Origin: Acanthaster planci
Taxonomy: Eukaryota > Echinodermata > Asteroidea > Valvatida > Acanthasteridae
Length of the DNA: 18,251 nt
NCBI RefSeq assembly: GCF_001949145.1
Contig: NW_019091429.1
Span: forward strand, 399,135 to 417,385
Direction of reading: 5' to 3'
Shown here: positions 8,756-17,734 of the stretch, one piece after another
Position numbering within the stretch: position 1 is the stretch's first letter
How the letters are laid out: each line of letters opens with the position of its first letter
Program-made: the position numbers and the translations under genes
The notes under the pieces: model-generated
The model's database searches: none
What the model saw: the letters and a program-made list of their open reading frames with translations, nothing else
What the model was told of the DNA's origin: nothing

Positions 8756-11700
8756 GTTTGTATTTAAGGAAATAAGGACCCAATGAGCAGTGGCCCAAGT
8801 CTAGGCATGGAGACAGAAACAGTAAAGGAGTTGACAAACATGATGCTGAACTGTAGTGTCAGCCCAGGTTGGACGTCGTCCTCATTTCATTACGTAGAAG
8901 CCCTACGGTCAGGGAGTCCACCTGGGCTAGCTGAACTGTCATTAGGCCCTGCTAGGCCAAGGCCGAGTAACTTGGACCCTAAATCGCCTTTTTTAACATT
9001 TGAACATGGGCGGGTGAAAGTTTTTAGTTGAGTCCAACATGGTCCAACTACCCATCATACGTGATATGCTGTCGAAGGCCTGTTGTTGTAGGCCTAATTC
9101 TGGTGGGAATTTTTGTAGTGTCATTTATTATTGTTCTGTACATATATTTTGATTATCAAGTTTTTAACGCTCGCAAAACCACAACGAATTTCAATGTATT
9201 TTAATAACTATGTTGGATACAGTAGGCTCTTCTTTATCGTACGATTTCACTCTATACGAAGTTCACTTTTCAAACTAACATTCATACATGTGTGTACCTT
9301 GAGGATCCATTCCTTAATCCTTGTGGCTCTAGTTTAGGTAAATTTTGACAATATTTAGGCAAGAAAACCAGAATTTTTTACCTGAGTTCGGCAAAAGATG
9401 ACCGCATCGCGCCATTTTGTTTCTCGTCTCGTTACCCGACCCAGCCATTGTGGATATACTGAATTTCATAAAAGAAACTTTTATGGTTCCAGCTCAAGGA
9501 ACCGGACTGATTCATCTTTGTTCACACCTCTTTGTCGCATCATTTACACTGCCATTTTACCTCATAATATCCCTCAGAAAGCAAAGACCTTTTTTCTGTC
9601 TGATATGAAAGAGGACATCACCGCCAACTTTAAGAGTTGTTTTGAAAGGTAGACTTTGTTTCCTTATTATAGGAAAAGGGTGCTAATCCTAATGATGCCA
9701 AAATAGCTCGTACATACATTGTTATACCCGAATCAAAATCAGAACTGTGGGGTCCGACATCTGCCCCGCTCCCGTTCAAGGGAGCAGGACGGACGTCAGA
9801 CCGCACAGGTCTGGGGGTACCCCTCCCCCACCACAAAGTCCTGAAACTGTCTATGTGCCCACATTCAGTGGGAGTCAAAGTTTGCAATGGTAGTGATAAG
9901 GCTTTTGGTTTACTCACATGTAGGATAAAGAAAAAAGTTCCCATTTAAATCGGAAACGATCTTGTCAGCCAGGCTCGGAGTTGCTGCTTTCTTCATGCAG
10001 CAGTGCAAACTGTATACCTTGACACACGGTCACAATGTGCCAAGCATGCAGTGTCTGTACCATCACTTGACACCCGTGTTGCATTCGAGTCCATCACAAG
10101 TCCAGTCACAATTCCCTTCACAAAGCTAAGTAGCAGGTTGCACAATGACAAAAGATTGCCTCATTTGAATAGCTCGTTAATTGGCTTAAGACTGAATGAC
10201 TTGTGATGGACTTGTGATAGACTCACAGGGATTTGCAATGGACTTGAATACACTGCTTGACACTCTGTGCACAAACCCCAAATTGTTGATATTGGTTTCT
10301 TTTCACAGGTAAAATAATTAATCCAAACTTGTCACTGCTCTTCATGTTAAATCAATGTTTTTTAACCTGTAGGACTTTGAACTTGGTCTTGTGGATCATA
10401 CAACATCCCCTCTCTCCAATGCAAGTACATACGGCATTATTGCCTTTCGGGGAAAGAGTAACTGATGCTGGTTGTTAAAGTAAGGGGAGATAACACAGTC
10501 TGGAAATAACAGTGATACTTTGATTTTTATGTCAAATTTCATTTTGATAGTTGAAATATCTGCATTCCCATACACCTGAAAGAATGAAAGAATGATTTAC
10601 ACTTGACCCATGTGCAAGACAGAGCTCACACAATGCAGTGTGCTGTGTGAAAGAAGTTAGCATTCTTGCTGTACATGCTGAGTACACTGTCAAGACCTTT
10701 TCCCCTGCTGAAATCTCCATCTTGCTGTTTGAAATAGCTGATGAATACCTGGGATTGTCACCAGATAACCTGTGTACATATAGTGGTATGTTTGGGTTAG
10801 TGTCTAATCAAACATTAAGTGTCACATGTATGACATCTCTTTATGTTTTTGTTTGGTTTCCCATGTGATAAAATGATGAAGGCCTCAACACCTGATGCTG
10901 TCACTAACACTGCACAAGGCATGCGAGATACAGACGTGAAGGATGACATCAGGATTGCCTATGGTATGCTCACTGAGCAAGGCATGGCGAACCTCCTGGA
11001 AGAATGGTTCATGGAAACACTACAGCAAACACTACAAAAGGAAGTAATCCCCCAGTTCTGGTCACACTTCTCTCTACATCACAGCCCCCCTGGCAAATTA
11101 TCTCTGACTGAGGATAGCCCTCTTGTTACTGCCATTAACATGTTGTACACAAGCATGGCTCCATTCATGAACAGTGCAAGAACACTCAGTGAGTTAGCCG
11201 TAGAGACACATCTGACCAAACGTGTAAATTATACATACGTGAAATGCACTGAACTTGTGGAAAGAATCCAGACAGTATTGAAAGCCATACTTTTTGACCA
11301 CACTCCCAAATGTTTCCAAGGCCTGGTGCATGACTTCTACAGCCAAGCATTTCAAGCGTTTCATGGTGAGAAGAAAGTGGTTGGTGACATTAGCATGAGC
11401 AGTGAAGATGATGCTGACTATGAGGAGGAACAGGAAACAATAGAGGAAGCAGATGATGACATCACATGTATGGGATGCCATAACCTGCGTAAGGAGTGCA
11501 GTTGCTCAGGTGTACTTCGGTGTTTTCATCAAATCAATTCAAAGTTGTAAGTAAATTTCAAAGAGTGTTTGGTTAATTTTATGGTACTCATATCCAACCA
11601 ACCCTTATATTTGGCTAAAGCCAAGGAAACGGCTTTTCTCGTGCCGCTGACCCTGTCTAGAGTCTGACCACAGGAATAAACTCCCTATTTTATAATGCTG

Positions 11701-14700
11701 TCGACCTTGTCTGGAATTTCTTTCCAAGCAAAAAAATCCCTGTTACACTCCTTTTCGGTTTTATGTGGATTGAACATGTATTGAAAAGTGCACTTCTTAA
11801 ACACTTTTAATTACATGTACATTTGCTTTTTTGCTTACCGAGACAACAGAGGGCGCTGTTGCTGTGATGTCATCCATGGAAGACCTAGTTCAGTGCATAA
11901 GTTTTCTATTCAAATTGTTAACCCAGAATTTACCAACTGAAAACATTTCTGAGAGACGAATTGATGCTTGCTTATTGTTATGCATGTAAACAACAATGAT
12001 TCAGCAAAGAAGTGAAAATTTAGGCCAGCAAAGCCTACAAAATGCCACACTTTTTGTGCTCAAACAAATAAACATTGAAGCTTTCTTCCTGGGATGACAT
12101 CACAGTTTTGCTCAGATTTGGAAATACTTTTAGCATAAAAACAGAACGGCAGTAAAACACACTTTGAAATGGTGAAACAAAAGTTGAAAATAAGGTTAAC
12201 TGAGACATGGAGGTTTATAAGACAACAAGCTGATTGCACCTACACGTACATGTAGGGGTGGTCTTACATGTGCGAAGGACTTGTAACTGAATTTGTAAAA
12301 GGACTTGTAATTCACTTGACTCAAACAACAAATACATGTACTGAAATGTATGGCAAATCAGTATTAAGATTGTACTTTAAGGATCAGCTGGACTTGCATG
12401 TACGTTATTATCTGCTAAATATACATGTATGACCAATTCATATAGCATTTCTTTTTATGTTGAAACTAAACACTTTGAGATAGTGTTACATGCAAGAGAT
12501 ACATACAACAGTTGTTGGATACAATATCACACCACATGTGTATGTACTTGGTATGGTGTGTCAAATGATGTAAAATACCGTATCATGAATAATGGTCGAT
12601 TATTAAACAAAATGGTTCCTATGTGTACATTTCATTATGCTACAACTGTGCACTACTTTTTGTTTTTCAATGTACGATCTACAGACACTCCTTGGGCCTA
12701 CTGGAAAGGGTGTGTGCAGAGGCTATCACCTCCCTTATCCATGCCAAGATCAAACATCATGTGGAAAACAAATGCAGAGGAGAGTTTGAAACTTCTTACA
12801 TTGTCAAATTAGAAAGGGTAAGTAGCATAGTCACTGCAACAGTCAAGGAAATGCCACGTGTTGTTCACGTTGTACATTCTATTTGGGTTTTAATTCCACA
12901 AACTGTTGAATTCACTCTGTTTCAGAAATTCAAAGGCCTATTGATCAATAGTTTAATCCTGTCCCTGATTCGTCAGATTTTATACCATGCCTGTACCTGC
13001 ATAAATCCCTGTGAATTGTTTGTTCTATGCAACAGCACCCATTGACTAAAACTCCAATGCACTTGACTAGTGCTTGGCCCAATTTCATATATTTCATTCA
13101 CAGTAAGAAAGAGGAAAATAAAGTAGGAATAGGAACCAATTTACATTGTAACATTACACAAAACTACCACTGGGTGGGCTTCAGATACAAATCTGTTTGC
13201 AAAATGAGGGACATTAATTTAATATGTGGGGACTGATTATATTTCCTCCTAACAGAAGAGGATCTGTGCATGTTTTGTATAAGACAAATTAGGACTATTT
13301 TACATTTGTGCAGTGCTAAGAATAATTTCATATGTGACGGATGAAATGTTCCATTTCACTCAGCTTTGCCTCATGGAATAGAACATTTCATCTATCATAA
13401 AATTATTTTTACCATTGCACTCGTAAACATCCATTATTTGTACAGTATACCAATTGGACTATTTTGCCCAATTAAAGAAGGTAGAACCCATCCAGTATTG
13501 TCATATTGTACATGGGCTTGGTGTGGCTTTTCTACAAGTTCAAGAATATGCCACTGTGTTCATGTACAGTGACGGGCCGTATTGGATCCATAAAGTTTCT
13601 TTTTAAAATATCGGAAGTGTCAATGTGCCTGGCAGTGTTGTAGTCGAGGCCATCACAAGACCAGACACAAGACCAGGCAGGAGGCAACAATGGTGCCTGC
13701 AAACTCACGGCAAGGGCTTCATAAAGTTTGTCGTTACTCCCTGAAACCTTTAGATCATGTATGTAGATGTAGATGCACCACACATTTACCTCAGGTGCAT
13801 GATTGTTGAGATAAATAACTACTACATATACAAAAATAAGTTTTCTATGTTGATTTACACACGCACATGTAGTGGTTGTCCAACAAAGTTGTGAGATGGT
13901 TGAATCTCGTTTTCTGTGGAGAGGAATCACAACGCACAATCGGCAGCAGCACGCAGCAAACACTGAGTCAGTGGAAAGACAGACTGCAGTATCTCCTGTA
14001 CCAAACCTACGCCAACCTTCGCATCAGTGAACTCTTTAACATCATTGTGGAGTTCCCTGACTCTCTGTGTGCTTTGGAAGACCTGCAGAAGTGCTTGGAG
14101 AAGACAGACTTGAGGAGGCACCTGGTTCAGTCACTGCGTTCCTCATTTGAGACACGCTTACTTCACCCAGGTAGTACTCCGTAACAACAGCATCACATTG
14201 AGATTGCAGGGTGAAGAATACAATATTCATGTACCATACTTTTTTGTCAAGGAACATTAAGAGCCAGTGAGAAATTTCCTTGCACAAACCCACATGGTTT
14301 CATTAATGCACTGACACAAATTTTATGTCTCAGGCCATTCACAAGTCAGCCAGCCTCAAGTCAAGTAACAACTTTAATATTCAACTGAACAGTGACAAAA
14401 AGCATTTAATCCAGTCTGGAAGTCGTCATTCATCATCCTGCGTTAATTGTTCAGGTGTGCATTACACATGTACATGTATGTAGTTGGCATGGTAACAAGA
14501 TACCTCATTGAATATAAACATGAGTATCCCAGTACCCATACCAGGAATCCATTCCAAATTTAAAGAAAAGTGTGTTTAGTTTTGTCTCACCATCTCACCA
14601 GGAAGTTCCCTGACAAACCGTCTGCCATCAAAAATGGGTGTAAAATGAAAGCTGTTCCAGCACCTGCATATGTGTAAAAGTTCACTGCTGGCATTGTACA

Positions 14701-17459
14701 TACAGTAAATGCAAAGGACGAAAAGCTTATCAGTGACACTTTACTTGTATATGTTGACATTGTGATTGAATTTGCAGAAGTTCAACTGGGTTCTCTTTAC
14801 AAGCGTATTCTCTTCCAGATGACCCAAACCCATCTGCCAGAGGTTGCAAAACTTGTTCACAATTGTAAAGTTGAAGGGTCTCAAAAAAGAACCATTTCAC
14901 CTGCACTTCGTAATTCTTGTAATGAAAGGTTGAAATGCTTGAAACTATATATTTATCCCCATTTTAACAGACTCCCTACCACTTTGAATGACTAGCACTT
15001 TACTACCTTTGATACAACCGGACTTCATAGAAATCGGACGATATACTACAGTTTGTTTGATTTTCTTTCAAGGAGTGAACACCGATGATATCCTGACTCA
15101 GTACATTTCATCTATCCGTGCTCTCAGAGTGTTAGATCCGTCAGGTATCATACTTGAGCTAGTTTGCCAACCTGTCCGAAAATATTTGCGGTAGGTACAA
15201 TGTAAATGTTCATAAATGTTCAAGGCTACGGGCAGAATATTGTTTTGGAGGATTCACATAGGCTCCAATTATAAATGCCAATGTGCCAAAATATGTTGTT
15301 AATTTGCTTTTCACTTCACAATGTAAGGAATGTAATTAAAAAATTGAGAGTTCTAATTGTCAACATGAGAAATACATGTACATTCAATACACAGTGCAGA
15401 ACACAAGATGTTTTCCATTTGGGAGAAATAGTCTATGCACAATTGCCTGTAATTCTAGAATTGTCTTCCTGAAAGGATCATGTAAATCTTGAATCATCAG
15501 GATTGGGTTGCTTTTAATGACAAGAAATTGACAATCTGCATCACTGCTACTGTTGTTGAACTAGATATATAGCTCTAAGCAATCGAACATGTGTATGATT
15601 ATGGCTTGACCAGCCGTGAGTCATTGATTTACAATTACATTTAATTCATTTCTTGGGAAAAACAGGTTACAAGGACAATAACTTCTTAGTAAACAAAGTA
15701 AGAAACAGTTACAATGACTAACATGAATTCCAATCAGCTCCCAAAGGATCGCCCAAAAGAAATAAATTCTGTCAAAACTTCATTATACTAAAAACAAACA
15801 AATGAACAAGGGGATAAATACATGATTACAAAGCCTGAGAGATGGGTTCTAGGTTAAACAATTGGTCACGTAAAGAGTGGAAAAATTCATTTGGAGAGGG
15901 TAGAAGACACAATTCTGGAGGCTAGAAGGAAGAGTGTCGAACAACCTGCGGAAAGAAACAAACAGAGAATATTTAAGGCAGTTGGTCCGACTGGACTGGT
16001 GACTGAAGAGCAAGATATCAGTTTTCCTTGCATTTGGCTGGGGATGAAGGGTAGAAGGGACATCCATGTGTCTTTGGAGGCATTTCACAACCATAGCCAT
16101 GCTCAAGTAGATTAACCTGTTGTAGATGGGTGGGAGATTAAGTTCCTGCAAACGTTGTTCATAGGAGAGGGAGTGTGCAATATTATACGGAAAGCATGAT
16201 TTTGTAAATCGGCACTGTCCTGTCTCAAAGGACTGGATTTGATTCTTAAGATGAGGGAGCCAAACCAGAGATGCATATTCTAAAACAGGCCTACAAAGAG
16301 AAGAGAATAATTTAAGAAGTACACTTTTGTTACGGGTTTTAACAGTGCGGCGAATGAACCAGAAATTTCAGAGCATTTGATTCTAACCATATCTACATGT
16401 TTGTTCCAAGTTAAGTCATGAGAATGTATAACTCCAAGGTATTTATAAGAGTGGGAAACCTTCAAGGGTTCATCAGCACCTGTTAGATAGTAAGGTGTAA
16501 GAGACTGCTTCTTTGAGCGGGTTATATGCATTACTTTGCACTTAGACAAATTCAGTTGCATGCGATTATCTTTACACCATTCACTAATCAAGTTGAAATC
16601 TTCCTGTAAAATTACACTGGCCTTATTAGTGTTGATGATTCTGTATACAACTGTGTCATTAGCATATTGAGGTCATGGTGACTGTACAAGCTTAGCCACT
16701 ATGGCATTATCCTTTACATCAGTTCCACTGTGTGTGCCATTTCTGCTCATCTAAGCTCTTATAGCTCTACTCTTAATCAGCGTTAGTTGAACTTGACAAC
16801 TGAAGACAAAACACAAAAGAGTCAACACAGTGCATGCACAACATGATTGTCAATAAACACAAATTGTCACCTTTATGGCTGTGTATATTTAAGTCTACAG
16901 GCTCATGCATGAGAAAGGGAGAGAATTGTATTGAAAGGCCGTGACATGTACATTGTATCTGTAGGAACAAAAACTTGTCCCAATATCAAATATTGTCCCA
17001 TAATGCATGTAACCATCGTTCAGCTTGTGCAATCCCAACAACTAGTGTCAGGACGTGTACATGTATGGATGTGCCTGTTTGTGAGCAAATGATAGGCACA
17101 GAGGTAATCTAACAAATTTGTGGAATCTTTAAGTGTGTGCTAGTGGCATAGCGTCAAAGGTGGACAGGGCTTAGCATGACTTTCTCCATGTCATTGATGA
17201 TACATGTAAGGGAAGCGTTTTTTAAAGATTATTTCTGTTTGTTTAATTCACACACTAGATTATATACTACTGTTTTTGTCCAGGACACGGGAAGACACTG
17301 TACGTTGCATTGTTTCCAGCCTGACAGATGATAGCAACAAAGAGCTAGCTGAGGAACTGATTAAAGCAGAACCAGTCACTATGGATGAAAGTTACTGCAG
17401 TGAACAAGAAGATGAAGACCACCAGGATTGGCAACCTGACCCCATCGATGCTGACCCAG
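8660..17459 (+). CDS. ANAPC2: Anaphase-promoting complex subunit 2, N-terminal half (seven exons, 3' end outside window)
   Basis: APC2 is the cullin-like scaffold of the nuclear APC/C ubiquitin ligase. With the RING subunit APC11 it forms the catalytic module that drives mitotic exit. Exons 8660-8755, 10373-10424, 10934-11546, 12685-12817, 13873-14170, 15073-15190 and 17284-17459 join in consistent phase to give 495 codons plus one base. Matches to the vertebrate protein as I know it include LLEEWF, LLERVCAEAI, NKCRGEFE, YANLRISELF, ETRLLHPG, ISSIRALRVLDPS and TREDTV through PDPIDADPG, spread over the full length and in order. The N-terminal cullin-repeat region is present. The cullin-homology domain and the winged-helix end must follow to the right. 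Identity is very secure. The first three exon boundaries are less so. Confidence 0.93.
8861..8928. repeat. Imperfect inverted repeat agcccaggttggac / gtccacctgggct
   Basis: A 14-base left arm (8861-8874) pairs with a 13-base right arm (8916-8928) with one unpaired base. The word ctgaactgt also recurs directly at about 8846 and 8931. It may be a relic of a small foldback element. Confidence 0.45.
10088..10212. repeat. Inverted repeat agtccatcacaagtc / gacttgtgatggact
   Basis: Perfect 15-base arms (10088-10102 and 10198-10212) enclose 95 bases. The right arm is followed by further partial copies of gacttgtgat and gacttg. The arms share the GACTTG word with the repeat at 592-716, which suggests a common repeat family. 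Confidence 0.7.
10373..10424 (+). CDS. ANAPC2: ANAPC2 exon 2
   Basis: After a strong acceptor (tgttttttaacctgtag) the frame continues in phase 0 as DFELGLVDHTTSPLSNA, resembling the vertebrate AALGLVSSRTSG stretch. The exon is placed to end at a GTACAT donor (10425) after one extra base. A second donor in the same phase (GTAACT at about 10459) would lengthen it by about 11 residues. Either way it leaves one base for the next exon. Confidence 0.55.
10425..10933 (+). other. ANAPC2 intron 2, with a possible extra exon
   Basis: The acceptor of exon 3 is uncertain. AG sites ending at 10918, 10927 and 10933 all keep the frame, and 10933 (agatacag) has the best terminal triplet. See the candidate cassette at 10639-10785. 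Confidence 0.4.
10639..10785 (+). other. Candidate cassette exon in ANAPC2 intron 2
   Basis: An open stretch of exactly 147 bases runs from an acceptor-like caatgcag to a good donor (agtg/GTATGT). It enters and leaves in the same phase as the surrounding exons, so it could add 49 residues without shifting the frame. The encoded sequence (around TFSPAEISILLFEIADEYLG) looks protein-like. Against it, the acceptor has a weak pyrimidine tract and the vertebrate protein has no matching insertion. Confidence 0.25.
10934..11546 (+). CDS. ANAPC2: ANAPC2 exon 3 (large N-terminal exon)
   Basis: This 613-base exon encodes VKDDIRIAYGMLTEQG, LLEEWFMETLQ, FWSHFS and ILFDHTPKCFQGLV, which follow the vertebrate order (LEEWFVEVLQ, FWNAIS, LFFSTPRTFQ). 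An acidic stretch encoded by about 11398-11460 is followed by Cys228, Cys231, Cys238 and Cys240 in a C-x2-C-x6-C-x-C arrangement. The vertebrate protein has the same spacing (CAGC...CWC), which fits a metal-binding module. The donor is GTAAGT at 11547. Two bases of a Leu codon are carried over. The reading frame would otherwise stop at 11548. Confidence 0.85.
11547..12684 (+). other. ANAPC2 intron 3
   Basis: A 1.1-kb intron from GTAAGT to gtttttcaatgtacgatctacag. It contains a short inverted repeat caacag/ctgttg around agagggcgctg near 11844 and a directly repeated aggacttgtaa (12276-12286 and 12300-12310). There are also several ACATGT words. No gene was seen. Confidence 0.6.
12685..12817 (+). 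CDS. ANAPC2: ANAPC2 exon 4
   Basis: One base completes the split Leu codon, then HSLGLLERVCAEAITSLIHA and ENKCRGEFETSY follow, closely matching the vertebrate LHRLSLLERVSAEAV and EDRCRGEYERSF. The exon ends in phase 0 at a GTAAGT donor (12818). It belongs to the helical cullin-repeat region. Confidence 0.9.
12818..13872 (+). other. ANAPC2 intron 4
   Basis: A 1.05-kb intron from GTAAGT to acacgcacatgtag. The open frames within it on both strands have no recognisable similarity. Confidence 0.6.
13873..14170 (+). CDS. ANAPC2: ANAPC2 exon 5
   Basis: The exon encodes WLSNKVVRWLNLVF, then LSQWKDRLQYLLYQTYANLR, ISELFNIIVEFPDSLCALED, KCLEKTDLRRHLVQSLRSS and FETRLLHPG. This matches the vertebrate protein (RFFYRIYASLRIEELF, EDLKYCLERTDQR, ETRLLHPG) almost segment by segment, with one extra residue near the W-x7-W part. 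It ends one base into a Gly codon at a GTAGTA donor. Confidence 0.93.
14171..15072 (+). other. ANAPC2 intron 5
   Basis: A 0.9-kb intron from GTAGTA to gattttctttcaag. It contains caagtcagcc-type words (about 14340-14365) related to the GACTTG repeat and an acatgtacatgtatgt microsatellite near 14465. An open frame at 14762-14995 has no recognisable similarity. Confidence 0.6.
15073..15190 (+). CDS. ANAPC2: ANAPC2 exon 6
   Basis: The exon encodes (G)VNTDDILTQYISSIRALRVL, DPSGIILELVCQPVRKYL and the first two bases of Arg. It matches vertebrate VNTCDIITLYISAIKALRVL and CEPIRRYLR. The donor is GTAGGT at 15191. Confidence 0.93.
15640..16672 (-). mobile_element. 5'-truncated CR1/L2-like non-LTR retrotransposon
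   Basis: A reverse-transcriptase C-terminal fragment on the minus strand (15849-16669) is followed by roughly 200 bases of apparent 3' UTR. This ends near 15640 in aattaaatgtaattgtaa, a short tandem-like tail resembling the simple-repeat ends of CR1/L2-type elements. The copy starts abruptly just before the catalytic YxDD-like motif, as expected from incomplete target-primed reverse transcription. The 3' limit is approximate and no target duplication was identified. Confidence 0.6.
15849..16669 (-). pseudogene. Reverse transcriptase relic (frameshift, YADD to YAND)
   Basis: On the minus strand the frame opens with QYANDTVVYR, where CR1/L2/Jockey-type elements normally have YADD, so one catalytic Asp is replaced. 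It continues through SEWCKDNRMQLNLSKCKVM, HSYKYLGVIHSHDLTWNKHV and then shifts frame near 16375. The other frame carries SVLLKLFSSLCRPVLEYASL, LSYEQRLQELNLPPIYNRL and ends NCLT-stop at 15849. The fragment covers the end of the RT domain and the typical C-terminal region, but not the N-terminal RT or endonuclease. It lies antisense inside ANAPC2 intron 6 and is non-functional. Confidence 0.8.
17284..17459 (+). CDS. ANAPC2: ANAPC2 exon 7 (last in window)
   Basis: The exon completes Arg and encodes TREDTVRCIVSSLTDDSN, ELAEELIKAEPV, an acidic segment, and WQPDPIDADPG. It matches vertebrate TREDTVRQIVAGLTGDSD and WVPDPVDADPG. It ends one base into Gly at a GTAGGA donor (17460). The last 25 bases of the exon form the start of the 53-bp tandem repeat that runs into the intron. 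The next exon, expected to begin the cullin-homology domain, is outside the window. Confidence 0.92.
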
Positions 17460-17593
17460 GTAGGAAGGCATAATGTGTGAATGGTTACCTGACCCCATTG
17501 ATGCTGACCAAGCTAGGAAGGCATAATGTGTGAATGGTTCCCTGACCCCATTGAGGCTGACCCAGGGAGGAAGGCATAATGTGTGAATGGTTC
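17435..17593. repeat. Three tandem copies of a 53-bp exon-intron junction
   Basis: Units begin at 17435, 17488 and 17541, each starting cctgacccca and ending gtgtgaatggtt plus one base. Unit 1 contains the true end of ANAPC2 exon 7 and its GT donor at 17460-17461. At the equivalent positions unit 2 has CT (17513-17514) and unit 3 has GG (17566-17567). The duplicates therefore keep exon-like sequence but have no donor there. The period of 53 is not a multiple of three. Confidence 0.92.
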
Positions 17594-17734
17594 CCTAATT
17601 TTTGACAGTAAAAATTTTTTTGGAAAATTTGTGCGTACTTAAGCAACTAAGCACAAGTTTATCACATCTTGGTTCATTGATCTGGAATTCTGACATTTCA
17701 AGTTTTCATTTTCATCCTACGGCCAGCACACAGT

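Larger units (their letters stand above)
8756..10372 (+). other. ANAPC2 intron 1
   Basis: A 1.6-kb intron between the 8755 donor and the acceptor tttttaacctgtag. It contains an imperfect inverted repeat (8861-8928), a GC-rich patch (about 9745-9845), an open stretch at 9398-9652 and an inverted repeat of GACTTG-type sequence (10088-10212). Another good-looking acceptor (tttcttttcacag, ending 10308) is followed by stops in two frames and is probably not used for coding sequence. Confidence 0.5.
15191..17283 (+). other. ANAPC2 intron 6
   Basis: A 2.1-kb intron from GTAGGT to tactgtttttgtccag. Its middle is occupied by an antisense non-LTR retrotransposon relic. The remainder holds ACATGT words (15376, 17058) and nothing else I can name. 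Confidence 0.65.

Noticed and set aside
8783-9031. 82-codon open frame beginning MSSGPSLGMETETVKELTNM
   Set aside because: It lies in ANAPC2 intron 1, contains an inverted repeat, lacks splice context that would join it in phase, and resembles no protein I know.
9578-9648. Possible ANAPC2 exon encoding KAKTFFLSDMKEDITANFKS
   Set aside because: It has a fair acceptor (atccctcag) in phase 0 and a donor at 9649, but it would leave two bases. The well-supported exon at 10373 starts in phase 0. No match to APC2 was recognised.
9630-9944. Minus-strand 104-codon open frame
   Set aside because: Its length is explained by the GC-rich patch with few stops. There is no recognisable domain or splice structure.
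10309-10372. Exon starting after the strong acceptor tttcttttcacag at 10308
   Set aside because: Two of three frames stop within a few codons and the third shows no APC2 similarity. The acceptor at 10372 gives a frame that resembles APC2.
12429-12812. Plus-strand frame overlapping ANAPC2 exon 4
   Set aside because: It is in the wrong frame; the true exon 4 frame gives LLERVCAEAI and CRGEFE.
14762-14995. Open frame in ANAPC2 intron 5 (around LPEVAKLVHNCKVEG)
   Set aside because: ANAPC2 exons 5 and 6 join directly in phase and match the vertebrate protein without a gap, so no coding exon is needed here.
15891-16115. Plus-strand open frame of 74 codons
   Set aside because: It is the antisense shadow of the reverse-transcriptase relic on the minus strand.
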